Counted from the first letter of the stretch, positions 25,576-33,941 are shown. The stretch is DNA of 64,000 bases from an uncultured Blastocatellia bacterium (GCA_937934295.1 CALHAI010000002.1:62001-126000), one strand, 5' to 3'. The notes: generated by a model from the letters alone, not told the origin. Made by a program: numbers and translations.

Positions 25576-27303
25576 TCACGCCGTCCGTTTCAGGATGAGG
25601 AGCGTTATATCGTCGGCCAGACGCGCCTTCCCGATGAAGAGGCTGAGCGCTTCCTCAATCCGATCGCGCAAGGATGCAGCGCGCAGCTCGCGATGACGCC
25701 GCACGACGTCCACCAGGCGCGTGACGCCGAACTCCTCGCCTTGCTCGTTCGTGCTCTCGCTGATCCCATCGCTGAAGAGAACGAGCCCATCTCCCGGCTC
25801 CAGCCGCAGGCGCCCTTCTTCGTAAGCGACTTCGCCCAAAATGCCCACGGGGATGCCTCCCTTCTCCAAAAACTCCACGTCCCCATGCGCGCGCACCAGA
25901 AGCGGAGGATTATGCCCAGCGTTCACGTAGCTCAACTCGTGCGTGCGGGGATTCAGGCGTCCGAGCCAGAGCGTCGCGAACTTATTCGGAGCCGTCGTCT
26001 CGACGAGATAGCGATTGATAGCCGCCACCAGCTCAGCGACCGAAGCGACGGTCATCGCCTGGGCGCGCACGCTCGCGTGCAACGCCGACATGAGCATGGC
26101 CGCATCCATCCCCTTACCGCACACATCGCCCACAGTGAAGATGAGCACCCCATCGGGTAGGCGAATGAAATCGAAATAATCGCCCCCGACCTCGTAACAC
26201 GGGAAACTGATGCCCGTCAGATCGTACCCTTCGACTTCCGGAGGCACGAGGGGCAGGAGCTGAAACTGCAGATCGCGCGCCTGCGCCAGCTGCTGCTTGA
26301 TCCGCTCGTTCTCCAATCGCTGCTCCAGCAGCAGCGTGTTCTCGATCTTGATCGCCGCCACCGACGCGACCATCGTCAGAAGCTGCAGATCCCCCTCCGT
26401 GAACGCGCCGGCGCTCATGGGATTGTCCACGTAAATCATCCCGATGATCTGCCGAGGCGCCGATGAGGCCTCGCGCCGATTCACCAGAAGCGGGACGGCC
26501 ATGATCGAGCGGATACCGCTCAGCAGGATCGAGTTGCGTTGACGAAAGCGCTCGTCCGCTTGCGCGTCGGAGGTGAGCACCGAGCGCCCATGCCCGATGA
26601 CCTCCTCGGTGATCGAGCGGCTGATGCGCACGACGCGCTCGACCTCCGAAGGCTCCTGTCCCCGATAACAGGCGACTTTGCACACCAATTCGCCCTGAGC
26701 ATTGTGCAGGAGCAGAAAGGCGCGCTCCGCCGGCACGGCCTCGAGCACGAGCCCAACGATCTGCTTGAGCACATCCTCGAGCGAGAGCGAAGAGAGCAAT
26801 GCCACGCTAACCTGACTGATGACCGCGAGCAGCTTCCGACTCTGCTCCGCCTCCGGCGCGAGGCCGACCGACACGGTACGTATCGAGTCCACCACTGAGA
26901 AGACTTCGGGTGCCAGGGGCAGAGGCTCCGCCGAAGAGATCGCCATCTCCGGACGCGCGATGATCTCGCGCACGGATTCGCCCGCCAGAGACGTCATCCC
27001 GGAGGGGGCATCCACGCCCGAGAGGACTTCGAGAATCGTCTCCCCGATTTGGAGCCGATCGCCGGGAGCGATCGGCACCGTCTCGCGAATGCGTATGCCG
27101 TTGACATAAGTGCCGTTGGCGCTTCCCAGATCCGTCAGCCAATACGTCTGCCCCTCGCGGCGCAGCTCGGCATGCACGCGAGAGGCGAACGGATCGTCCA
27201 GACACAGATCGTTGCGCGCCGAACGCCCGATGGCAATCCGACGCTTGGTGACCTCGAATGTGACCAGCGGATGACCCGGAGTGCGAACCAAGAGCTTAAT
27301 CAT
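25576..27303 (-). CDS. FHA-GAF-SpoIIE/PP2C-type serine/threonine phosphatase
   Basis: The 575-residue protein has an N-terminal FHA (about 5-95; IAIGRSARNDLCL, ASRVHAEL, SANGTYVNG), a GAF domain (about 160-330; AVPAERAFLLLHNAQGELV), a short coiled linker, and a SpoIIE-type PP2C phosphatase (about 375-575). The phosphatase keeps the metal-binding residues: VGGDYFDF, GDVCGKGMDAA, NAGHNPP and LVLFSDGISES. It should remove phosphate from Ser/Thr proteins, opposing the kinase encoded two genes upstream, with GAF input. Its start overlaps the RDD gene end by 8 bases. Confidence 0.9.
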   Translation of the reverse strand: MIKLLVRTPGHPLVTFEVTKRRIAIGRSARNDLCLDDPFASRVHAELRREGQTYWLTDLGSANGTYVNGIRIRETVPIAPGDRLQIGETILEVLSGVDAPSGMTSLAGESVREIIARPEMAISSAEPLPLAPEVFSVVDSIRTVSVGLAPEAEQSRKLLAVISQVSVALLSSLSLEDVLKQIVGLVLEAVPAERAFLLLHNAQGELVCKVACYRGQEPSEVERVVRISRSITEEVIGHGRSVLTSDAQADERFRQRNSILLSGIRSIMAVPLLVNRREASSAPRQIIGMIYVDNPMSAGAFTEGDLQLLTMVASVAAIKIENTLLLEQRLENERIKQQLAQARDLQFQLLPLVPPEVEGYDLTGISFPCYEVGGDYFDFIRLPDGVLIFTVGDVCGKGMDAAMLMSALHASVRAQAMTVASVAELVAAINRYLVETTAPNKFATLWLGRLNPRTHELSYVNAGHNPPLLVRAHGDVEFLEKGGIPVGILGEVAYEEGRLRLEPGDGLVLFSDGISESTNEQGEEFGVTRLVDVVRRHRELRAASLRDRIEEALSLFIGKARLADDITLLILKRTA

Positions 27304-27925
27304 CGGAGGCCTCCTCGATGACGCAAGTCCCGCTCACCAGGTCCGGCCATCCTCGTCGCCGCTTATCTACGAAGATCCAGAGGAAGCCGAGCCCGAGCGA
27401 GAGCCCCACGAGCCCATATCCGATCGTATAACGCAGAAGCGCGCGTCCCCATGACATGGGGTGACCATCGGCGCGTACGACGCGAATGCCCACAAGAGCC
27501 ATCCCCACCGACTGCCCGCGCGCGCAGCTAAGATGGTTCGCGCCCCACATCAAGCCGGCCGCGAGCGCGCTCCATGCAGCCAGCTCCGCGAGCGAGGGTC
27601 GCTCCCGCACGGCAACGACCACGATGATCGCCACCATCATGGTACCGAGAAGGAGAAGGAGATCGAAGAAGAACGCTTCGAGTCGGAGAAGAGGCGAGGC
27701 CGGCAAGAACGCCTGTGCCCGAGGCCGCCCCCCCTCCTCCGCCCACGGCAACGTGAGGGCATATTCCCAGACCTCTCCAACGGAACCCTTCGCTTCCTCG
27801 CGCGCTCGGACGACGCGCTCGCTCGTCGTCACGGGCACAGGCTCAGCAAGCGGTGCCCCACACATCCGACAGAACCGCGCCGTTGGCCGCTGTGGGGCGT
27901 GACATCTGGGGCAGAGGGTGGCCAT
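27296..27925 (-). CDS. Zinc-ribbon RDD-family membrane protein
   Basis: The 209-residue protein begins with a zinc ribbon (Cys5, Cys8, Cys19, Cys22; CPRCHAPQRP and FCRMCGAPL). A linker (about 30-85) leads into an RDD domain with about three TM helices (LEAFFFDLLLLLGTMMVAII, AAWSALAAGLMWGAN, RYTIGYGLVGLSLGLGFLWIF). RDD proteins are small membrane proteins of mixed function. Its place between the kinase and phosphatase genes, and the zinc ribbon shared with its neighbours, suggest it anchors or presents the module at the membrane. Three bases separate it from the kinase gene. Confidence 0.8.
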   Translation of the reverse strand: MATLCPRCHAPQRPTARFCRMCGAPLAEPVPVTTSERVVRAREEAKGSVGEVWEYALTLPWAEEGGRPRAQAFLPASPLLRLEAFFFDLLLLLGTMMVAIIVVVAVRERPSLAELAAWSALAAGLMWGANHLSCARGQSVGMALVGIRVVRADGHPMSWGRALLRYTIGYGLVGLSLGLGFLWIFVDKRRRGWPDLVSGTCVIEEASDD

Positions 27926-27928
27926 GGC

Positions 27929-29431
27929 TCACTCCATGTGCTGGAAGAGCAACGGCACTTCGCCGATCCGCAGGCGATCGCCGTCGTTCAATGCATGAGG
28001 CGTTCGCGGGGGCAGAAGCCGCCGCCCGTTGAGAAACGTCCCATTGACGCTCGCCAGGTCCTCGATCCAATAACGCCCCTTCGCGCGCCAAATGCGCGCA
28101 TGCCGACGGGAGACTTTCGCTCCCAGATCATACGGCGAGAGATCCACGTCCGGGAAGACACCGGAGATTGGATCAGCGCGACCGATGAGGTTCGAGTCCT
28201 TCAACAGGGCATGCGTCGCCCGCGCTTCGCCCGAACGCGCATCGAGGATCAGTAGGCGCGCGCTCGCGCGCATGGGTTCGACTTCGATCGGTTGTCGCGC
28301 ACCACAGGACGCGCAATAAAGGTCATCGGCACCGATGCTTACCCCGCAATAGCTGCAGTAGACGGTCTCGACGACCGGGCCGATTCGAGGCGTGACATCC
28401 GAACCCACGCGGCGGACGAGATCGCCGAACGCCATCTGATGGGCCTGCTCCAGATGATCGCCGTAGCGCTCGCGTAAGAGGGCGAGATGCGCTTCCAATG
28501 CGCCCTTCATCTCGCGCGCCGAGGCGAACCGTTCCTCTGGCGCGTGCGCGACGGCGCGCATGAGGATGCGCTCCATCTCGGGCGTCAGCTCGGGATTGAG
28601 CTGACACGGTGTCGGATTCCGCATGAAGTCGAAGATCAGCAGCGGTTGATTGCGTGGGTCCACGCCCGTCAGCAGATGGAACATCGTGGCGCCGAGCGAA
28701 TAGATGTCCGAGCGTGGCTCGGCCTGTCCGGCGAACAGCTCCGGCGGCGCGTACCCCATCGTCCCAATCGCCGTTACCCCCTCCTCCCGCGGCGCGACCA
28801 CGCGCGCGATCCCGAAATCAATGAGCACGACGCGATTGGCCTCGGGATCGATCATCACGTTGGCCGGCTTGAGATCCCGATAGATGATCGGCGGCTGCCG
28901 CGTGTGCAGATAGTCGAGCACGTCGCAGATTTGAATGGCCCACATCGTGACCGTCAGCTCGTCGAAGCGTCCGCCAACCAGCTGTTGCCGCGTGGCGAGA
29001 TCCCCCCCCGCGATGAACTCCATAACGAGGTAATACCGTCCGCCTTCGACGAAGTGATCGTAGATGATAGGGATCGAGGGATGTCGGAGACTGGCCAGCA
29101 AGCGCGCCTCGCGTTGGAAATCGCGGACAGCTTTCTCTCGCAGCGCGGGGTCGGAGAACATCTCGATCATCTCCTTGACGGCGCGCACGGCTCCCTGCAG
29201 ATGAAGATCGCGCGCTTGATAGACATTGCCCATTCCTCCGCCGCCAACGCGCCGGACGATCTCATAGCGATTGCGCAAGACCGTCCCCGGCGGCAGCTCC
29301 GCCAGCGGCGGAAGGACGCTCCCACGAGGTCCCCCCTCCAACGGCGCGGAGGAGATCTGCCGCGCCCCGCACTCGCCGCAGAAGAGATCATCAGGCTGAA
29401 CGGGCGATCCGCACCGCGCGCAGAACTTCAT
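27929..29431 (-). CDS. Serine/threonine protein kinase with two zinc ribbons and a C-terminal FHA domain
   Basis: The protein has 500 residues: an N-terminal zinc ribbon (CARC, CGEC); a Hanks-type kinase domain (about 50-315) with glycine loop GGGGMGNVY, Lys86 in AVKEM, Arg175-Asp176 in YRDLKPANV, Asp195 in DFGIAR and APPE; a second zinc ribbon (about 350-375; CSYC, CASC); and an FHA domain (about 390-498; IGRADPISGVFPDVDL, KVSRRHARI, SVNGTFLNG). All catalytic residues are present. It lacks the TM helix and PASTA repeats of PknB-type kinases, so it is probably cytoplasmic. Its start overlaps the upstream FHA gene by four bases (ATGA), implying translational coupling. Confidence 0.92.
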   Translation of the reverse strand: MKFCARCGSPVQPDDLFCGECGARQISSAPLEGGPRGSVLPPLAELPPGTVLRNRYEIVRRVGGGGMGNVYQARDLHLQGAVRAVKEMIEMFSDPALREKAVRDFQREARLLASLRHPSIPIIYDHFVEGGRYYLVMEFIAGGDLATRQQLVGGRFDELTVTMWAIQICDVLDYLHTRQPPIIYRDLKPANVMIDPEANRVVLIDFGIARVVAPREEGVTAIGTMGYAPPELFAGQAEPRSDIYSLGATMFHLLTGVDPRNQPLLIFDFMRNPTPCQLNPELTPEMERILMRAVAHAPEERFASAREMKGALEAHLALLRERYGDHLEQAHQMAFGDLVRRVGSDVTPRIGPVVETVYCSYCGVSIGADDLYCASCGARQPIEVEPMRASARLLILDARSGEARATHALLKDSNLIGRADPISGVFPDVDLSPYDLGAKVSRRHARIWRAKGRYWIEDLASVNGTFLNGRRLLPPRTPHALNDGDRLRIGEVPLLFQHME

Positions 29432-29964
29432 ACCCCTTCGATGAGAAAGCGCAAGAATGTCTTCCCCACGATGATCTCGTCACCGTGCTTCAGTGGCACC
29501 GCTTGACCCGGACGGAGTCGAGATCCGCGATTCACGAATGTCCCATTCAAGCTCCCCAGATCCTCGATCCAGAAGCGCCCGTCTCGATAGAAGAGGCGCG
29601 CATGGCGCCGAGAGACTTTCGCTTCCGGGTCTTCCTCGTCCAAATCGATCTCCGGGAAGATCCCCTGCTCGGCATCCCACCGACCGATCATCACTTCCGC
29701 CCCCGTTATGGGGAATTCCCGCCCGACGCGACTGCCACGCAGCAGCACCAATTTCGCGCGCGGACGAGCGTGGGGCAAGGATGTCGAGAGTCCCTCGTCA
29801 GCGATCGAGAAAGACGCGGGAGGTTCCTCTTCAGAAGTCGCCAGCCCCTCGGTCTCGGAAGTCAAGGACTTCGCCCCTACCTCGGCAGAAAGATGCGCCC
29901 CACACTCGTCGCAATAGGCCGAGTCCTCCAGATTCTCCGCCCCACACCGGTAACACCGCCGCAT
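29428..29964 (-). CDS. Zinc-ribbon FHA-domain protein
   Basis: The 178-residue protein has a zinc ribbon (Cys4, Cys7, Cys18, Cys21; CYRCGAENLEDSAYCDECG), an acidic/Ser linker (about 30-65), and an FHA domain (about 70-175; MIGRWDAEQGIFPEIDL, KVSRRHARLFY, SLNGTFVNRG). The FHA closely resembles that of the downstream kinase, including the GIFPEIDL-type insertion, so the two probably arose by duplication. A GarA-like adaptor that binds a phosphothreonine on a partner is likely. It is the first gene of the cluster. The ATG at 29964 opens directly onto the zinc ribbon; longer in-frame starts would cross the promoter. Confidence 0.8.
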   Translation of the reverse strand: MRRCYRCGAENLEDSAYCDECGAHLSAEVGAKSLTSETEGLATSEEEPPASFSIADEGLSTSLPHARPRAKLVLLRGSRVGREFPITGAEVMIGRWDAEQGIFPEIDLDEEDPEAKVSRRHARLFYRDGRFWIEDLGSLNGTFVNRGSRLRPGQAVPLKHGDEIIVGKTFLRFLIEGV

Positions 29965-30001
29965 CGGACATGCGCCTCCTGCATTATCGGCTTCTCGACT
30001 T

Positions 30002-30030
30002 AGAATAGCACAAAACCGCGCAGGCGGCAA
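30002..30030 (-). promoter_or_regulatory. Promoter of the zinc-ribbon/FHA/kinase cluster
   Basis: On the minus strand TTGCCG (complement of 30025-30030) and TATTCT (complement of 30002-30007) are spaced 17 bases apart. The predicted start lies about 30 bases before the ATG at 29964. It is back to back with the speD promoter. Confidence 0.55.
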
Positions 30031-30037
30031 AAAGCTC

Positions 30038-30066
30038 TTGATTTCCGTCACCGTTGCGACTATATT
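30038..30066 (+). promoter_or_regulatory. Promoter of speD-bpsA
   Basis: TTGATT (30038-30043) and TATATT (30061-30066) are separated by 17 bases. Transcription should begin near 30073, leaving a leader of about 110 bases before speD. Confidence 0.65.
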
Positions 30067-30075
30067 CGGTTATCT

Positions 30076-30156
30076 TGCCGAATCATGCGACCGGCAAGGA
30101 GAAGAACCTGAGGATTCAGGTTCGTTTCTTGTTGGTTGAACGAAGGAGGTGATCAC
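30076..30156 (+). promoter_or_regulatory. Structured leader of speD with hairpins and possible mini-ORFs
   Basis: TTGCCG and CGGCAA (about 30076-30098) can form a 6-bp stem. GAACCTGA (30104-30111) and TCAGGTTC (30116-30123) form a perfect 8-bp stem with a 4-base loop, followed by T/G-rich sequence. An eight-codon ORF (30085-30111) reads MRPARRRT, with AGG-AGA-AGA in a row, and stops inside the hairpin. AAGGAGGTGATCAC (30143-30156), a near-perfect complement of the 16S rRNA 3' end, lies too far (34 bases) from the speD ATG to serve it and overlaps a six-codon GTG ORF. Attenuation is possible but unproven. Confidence 0.35.
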
Positions 30157-30184
30157 GATTCCGCTCTGAGGAGGGCGAAGAGAC

Positions 30185-30595
30185 ATGGCCATCGGCATTC
30201 ACATCCTTGGGGAGCTGTATGGCGTTGATCAACGCACCCTCAGCTATGTCGAACACCTGGAGCCACTCCTTTTGAAGATCCTCCGCGATCACGACTTCAA
30301 GATCCTCACCAGTTCTTTCCACCAATTTCAACCTTTCGGCGTCACGGGTTTTGTCCTTCTGGCGGAGTCGCATGTGAGCGTGCATACGTGGCCCGAAGAG
30401 TCGTACATCGCGTTGGACATCTTCAGCTGCAGTTCGGAAGAGCAGGCGCTACGTGCGTTCGAGGCGATCTGCAAGGAGCTGGCTCCGGTGGAAGTGGATC
30501 GGAAGATCCTCGATCGAGGCGTATCATGGAAAAGCCTGGGAGTCTTCTCCTCACCCTCCTACGAGACGGTCCGCGAAGTCTGTGGGACATCCTGA
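30185..30595 (+). CDS. speD: S-adenosylmethionine decarboxylase proenzyme
   Basis: The 136-residue proenzyme self-cleaves at Glu61-Ser62 in LLAESHVSVHTWPE to create the pyruvoyl cofactor. His67 and Cys82 (FSCSSEEQ) complete the known active-site pattern of the short class 1B (SpeH) enzymes of Bacillus and Thermotoga. It makes decarboxylated SAM, the aminopropyl donor for polyamines. GAGGAGGG lies nine bases before the ATG. The next gene, a branched-polyamine synthase, starts inside this one (70-base overlap), which ties donor production to its use. Confidence 0.95.
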   Translation: MAIGIHILGELYGVDQRTLSYVEHLEPLLLKILRDHDFKILTSSFHQFQPFGVTGFVLLAESHVSVHTWPEESYIALDIFSCSSEEQALRAFEAICKELAPVEVDRKILDRGVSWKSLGVFSSPSYETVREVCGTS

Positions 30596-31581
30596 GCCGC
30601 TGGCCGTACTCGATTCGCGAGCTGTGCGAGACGCTCGAACGTGTGCAGGCTGAAGGGTGGGTCGAACGGTCGAGCGACCGGTGGATGGAGATTCGCCTGA
30701 CGGAGCGCGGTCGTGAGGCCAGTCGAGGCTTGGCGATCGCGGGACCGGAAGGGGAAGGTCTCTCCTGCTTGGCCTGTCAGGGGAAGGGGCTTCGCATGCC
30801 CGAAACCTGGCGACGACGGTTTCGGGAGCTGACGGAGGAGCGTCCCTTGCCGGTGGCCGAATATGACCAAGGGTTCATGCGATCGGATGATGCCCTGGCG
30901 CGCGTCGTCTTCATGCACCGAATGGGCGATGTGGCCGATCGCGACATCGTGCTCATTGGCGATGATGATCTGGTCAGCGTCGCGCTCGCCCTGACGGGAT
31001 GGCCGCGGCGCATCGTCGTCATTGACGTGGACGAGCGCTTAGGCGCTTTCCTCGAACGCGTGAATCGCGAGCAGGGATTCGCCATTGAATTCCGCCCATT
31101 AGACATTCGACGTCCTCTCCCTCCCGATCTCACCGCCGGCTTCGATACGTTTGTCACCGATCCGGTGGAGACGGTGCCCGGATTCGAGCTCTTCCTCTCA
31201 CGCGCGGCGGCGAGCTTGCGCGGTCGGTATGCCGCCGGATATTTTGGCTTGACGACGCTCGAAGCCTCGCTCGCGAAATGGCATCGCCTGCAACAATTGC
31301 TGCTTCGAATGAACTTCGTCATCACTGACGTCCTCCGGGATTTCAGCGTTTATCCGGAGCGCGAGAACAGATGGGAGCGGTTCTATGCGAGCTACGCTAT
31401 GATGCCGCTCTTTCGAATCGAGGGTCACTTGCCCGATCGCGATTGGTATCGCTCTTCGTTCTTCCGCATTGAGGCCATAGCGGCGCCTCAGCCGACGATC
31501 CTCGGAGAATGCACCCTCTCGGAAACGGAGCTTTACTTCGACGAGGAGACGCTGGCCACACCGCGCCCCAATATGCGGTGA
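30526..31581 (+). CDS. bpsA: N4-bis(aminopropyl)spermidine synthase (branched-chain polyamine synthase)
   Basis: The 351-residue protein has a winged-helix-like N-terminal domain (about 1-75), a CLACQGKG element and a Rossmann aminopropyltransferase domain. The latter carries LIGDDDLVS (Asp146-148), the GDDD motif of BpsA/DUF43 enzymes, and TDPVETVPGFELF. BpsA adds aminopropyl groups twice to the N4 of spermidine, giving branched quaternary polyamines that protect nucleic acids in thermophiles. The ATG at 30526 lies 70 bases inside speD in another frame; earlier in-frame starts are speD shadow. Coupled expression with speD fits the pathway. Confidence 0.92.
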   Translation: MEKPGSLLLTLLRDGPRSLWDILSRWPYSIRELCETLERVQAEGWVERSSDRWMEIRLTERGREASRGLAIAGPEGEGLSCLACQGKGLRMPETWRRRFRELTEERPLPVAEYDQGFMRSDDALARVVFMHRMGDVADRDIVLIGDDDLVSVALALTGWPRRIVVIDVDERLGAFLERVNREQGFAIEFRPLDIRRPLPPDLTAGFDTFVTDPVETVPGFELFLSRAAASLRGRYAAGYFGLTTLEASLAKWHRLQQLLLRMNFVITDVLRDFSVYPERENRWERFYASYAMMPLFRIEGHLPDRDWYRSSFFRIEAIAAPQPTILGECTLSETELYFDEETLATPRPNMR

Positions 31582-31834
31582 GGCCATGGAGATCCTCTCG
31601 GCGGTCCTTGAAGAAAGGGGTGAGGAAGCGCGAGAGCCGCCGAAAAGCCCTCAATGGGAGGCTTGTCGTCTGCTCGCTCGTTTGACGAGGCGGGAATGCC
31701 ACCGCTCGGTTGGAGTCGATCCCGCCCTTCGACGCCGATCGACCTGAAGATCCATCGCTCGATGGACTCTCGTAATGCGAGGTGGGGCCCACCACGTCGC
31801 GCCTCACGCTGGGCCCCGAGATCTCGCCCGCGCG

Positions 31835-32455
31835 TCAGATCTTCTCGCGGAATTTGATCGTGCAGCCGATGCTCCGAGTCTGCGCGACCGGAACCGGTCG
31901 GCCGGCCAGGAGCGCCTCAATGGCGCTCTGGAGGTAGCGCTCCTTCACGGCCTCGGGGTTGCGCGCGTTATCGTCGAGTGCCCCAGTATAGATGAGCGTC
32001 TCCGTCGCGTCGAAGAGGAAGAATTCGGGCGTATGCGTCGCGCCGAACGCTCGGGCCACATCGCTTGTGGCATCCACGACGTAGGGGAACTCGAACCCGC
32101 GCTCCTTCGCCCGTTGCTGCATCACCTCGTAGCTGTCCTCAGGGTTCTTCGCCGGATCGTTCGGGTTGATCATGATCACGCCAATGCCTTGCTTCTGTGC
32201 CCAGTTACCGACCTCAGCGATGCGCGCCTCCCAGGCCTTGACCCACGGACACGAGTTGCAGGAGAAGATCACAAGCGTCCCTTTAGGCCCTTTGACGTCA
32301 GCGATGGAGAGCTGATGGCCCGTGACGCTGAGCATCTTGACGTCTTTGACGGAAGCGGGGATCGTGTCCCCGGGCTTGAGTTTGGGCGTATTCAGTGCCC
32401 CGACAACCACAGGGAACGCCAATAACACCACCCATGCGAGCGCACGTTGTCTCAT
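31835..32455 (-). CDS. Exported thioredoxin-fold (redoxin) protein
   Basis: The 206-residue protein has a signal peptide (about 1-20, LAWVVLLAFPVVVGAL) and an AhpC/TSA-like fold with a redox motif CNSC in VIFSCNSCPWVKAW (near residue 70). The PYVVDATSDVARAFGATHTPEFFLFD segment carries the conserved cis-proline. Family relatives are periplasmic thiol-disulfide proteins or peroxiredoxin-like proteins; no peroxidatic TxxC motif is seen. It lies 12 bases downstream of a second thioredoxin-fold gene and both probably share one transcript at the end of the nadC run. The 253 bases between it and bpsA hold no convincing gene. Confidence 0.82.
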   Translation of the reverse strand: MRQRALAWVVLLAFPVVVGALNTPKLKPGDTIPASVKDVKMLSVTGHQLSIADVKGPKGTLVIFSCNSCPWVKAWEARIAEVGNWAQKQGIGVIMINPNDPAKNPEDSYEVMQQRAKERGFEFPYVVDATSDVARAFGATHTPEFFLFDATETLIYTGALDDNARNPEAVKERYLQSAIEALLAGRPVPVAQTRSIGCTIKFREKI

Positions 32456-32467
32456 GATCGTACCTCC

Positions 32468-33016
32468 TCATTGAGGATTGGGGTGTTGCAACACATCTTG
32501 AACCAACCGCTCAAATAGCGCGAAATCGCCTTTGCCCTCGTGAAAATGGCGCAATCGGCCGCGGGCATCGTAGATGAATGTGGCCGGGAGCGCGCCCGAC
32601 CAATCCGGATGTAGCGCTGTGATGAACGCATTATCGTCATCCTGAGCCTTCAGGAACGTCGGATACGTCACGCCATGCTTCTGTAAGAAGCGACGCACGG
32701 TCGGAAGCTCCGAATCGAAGTCCACCGAGACGAAGAACACACGCACACCCTTATCCCGATAGGTCTTCTCCAGCCGAACCAAGTCCGGGAACTCCTCGAC
32801 GCAGGGTTGACAGAAGGTGGCCCAGATGTTGACGATGGTCACCTGGGCCTTTCCGTCGCGCACCCGATTGAGCAACTCGTGCGCCGTCACGGGGATGATC
32901 GGCGCCGCGCCGCGCTCGCTTCTTAGCGCCGGCTCCGGGCGCACATTCCCGATCGCACCGGCGATCAACGCGAATCCGATGAAGCCGATCATTCGCCGCA
33001 TAAGCCTCCTCGCCAA
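32468..33016 (-). CDS. TlpA/ResA-like periplasmic thioredoxin
   Basis: The 182-residue protein has an N-terminal TM or signal segment (about 9-25) and a TlpA-type thioredoxin domain (about 45-180). The active site CQPC lies in NIWATFCQPCVEEFPDLVRLE, and ALPATFIYDARGRL carries the cis-proline. It should reduce or relay disulfides in the periplasm, for example for cytochrome c maturation, consistent with several CxxCH proteins elsewhere in the window. It lies 73 bases downstream of nadC. The first ATG is used; a Met five codons later is also possible. Confidence 0.87.
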   Translation of the reverse strand: MARRLMRRMIGFIGFALIAGAIGNVRPEPALRSERGAAPIIPVTAHELLNRVRDGKAQVTIVNIWATFCQPCVEEFPDLVRLEKTYRDKGVRVFFVSVDFDSELPTVRRFLQKHGVTYPTFLKAQDDDNAFITALHPDWSGALPATFIYDARGRLRHFHEGKGDFALFERLVQDVLQHPNPQ

Positions 33017-33089
33017 CGCTACATTCTTTCAAACGTCGAATGGGGAGGCTCGGTTACACCGTATGAGGCTCCCATGAGATGGTCCCCGG

Positions 33090-33941
33090 CTAGAGCGTCG
33101 TCAGCTTCATGCTGATGTCGGCAGCGGGCGCCGAATGAGTCAGGGCGCCGATGGAGATGAAGTCCACGCCCGCCTCGGCATAGGCCCGCACGTTCTCCAG
33201 CGTAATCCCCCCGGAGGCTTCCACGAGCACCTCGGGGGCACGCTCGCGGACCACGCGCACGGCCTCGCGCACCATCTCTGGTGACATGTTATCGAGCAAG
33301 ATGATGTCAGCCCGGGCATCGAGCGCTTCCCGCAGATCGTCCATATTGGAGACCTCGACCTCAATCTTATGCATGTGACCGGCATGCTTGCGCGCACGCT
33401 CGACGGCCGTGCGCACGCTCCCGGCCAACGCGATGTGGTTGTCCTTGATCAGGATACCATCATCCAAGCCGAACCGATGATTGCGCCCGCCGCCCACGAC
33501 CACGGCATATTTCTGAAGCATCCGCAGGCCCGGCAACGTCTTGCGCGTGTCCACGATCTGCGCGTGCGTTCCCGCCACGGCTTCGACGAAGGCGCGCGTC
33601 AGCGTCGCGATGCCGGAGAGATGCTGCAGGAGATTGAGCGCCGTGCGCTCGGCCGCAAGCAGAACCTCGGCTGGTCCGTCCACGCGCGCGAAGATCTCGC
33701 CGGCGCTCACGCGATCCCCATCGGTGACGAACGCTTCGATCTCCACCGAGGAGTCCAGGACGGCGAAGACGGCATCGGCCACTTCGAGTCCGGCGACGAC
33801 CAGATCTTGCTTGGCGACGAATCGGCCGCGCGCCCTCACCCCGGGCAGCACGACGGCCTCCGTCGTGAGATCTCCCCGACCGACATCCTCGGCTAGGAAA
33901 TCTCCTGCCAGCTTGAAGAGGTCGGACGGATTCAGTCGCAT
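33090..33941 (-). CDS. nadC: Nicotinate-nucleotide pyrophosphorylase (carboxylating)
   Basis: The 283-residue enzyme converts quinolinate and PRPP to nicotinate mononucleotide in NAD synthesis. Conserved parts are EDVGRGDLTTEAV at the N-terminus, the HLSGIATLT region, DTRKTLPGLRMLQKYAVVVGGGRNHRFGL and LIKDNHIAL, then EVEVSNMDDLREAL and a closing LVEASGGITLENV. The length is normal. It lies 39 bases after valS and heads toward the thioredoxin genes. No nadA or nadB is in the window. Confidence 0.95.
   Translation of the reverse strand: MRLNPSDLFKLAGDFLAEDVGRGDLTTEAVVLPGVRARGRFVAKQDLVVAGLEVADAVFAVLDSSVEIEAFVTDGDRVSAGEIFARVDGPAEVLLAAERTALNLLQHLSGIATLTRAFVEAVAGTHAQIVDTRKTLPGLRMLQKYAVVVGGGRNHRFGLDDGILIKDNHIALAGSVRTAVERARKHAGHMHKIEVEVSNMDDLREALDARADIILLDNMSPEMVREAVRVVRERAPEVLVEASGGITLENVRAYAEAGVDFISIGALTHSAPAADISMKLTTL

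Noticed and set aside
31586-31747. 53-codon ORF starting just after bpsA
   Set aside because: It has a weak GGTGAGG site and continues the operon direction, but the sequence has no recognisable pattern and no second line of support.
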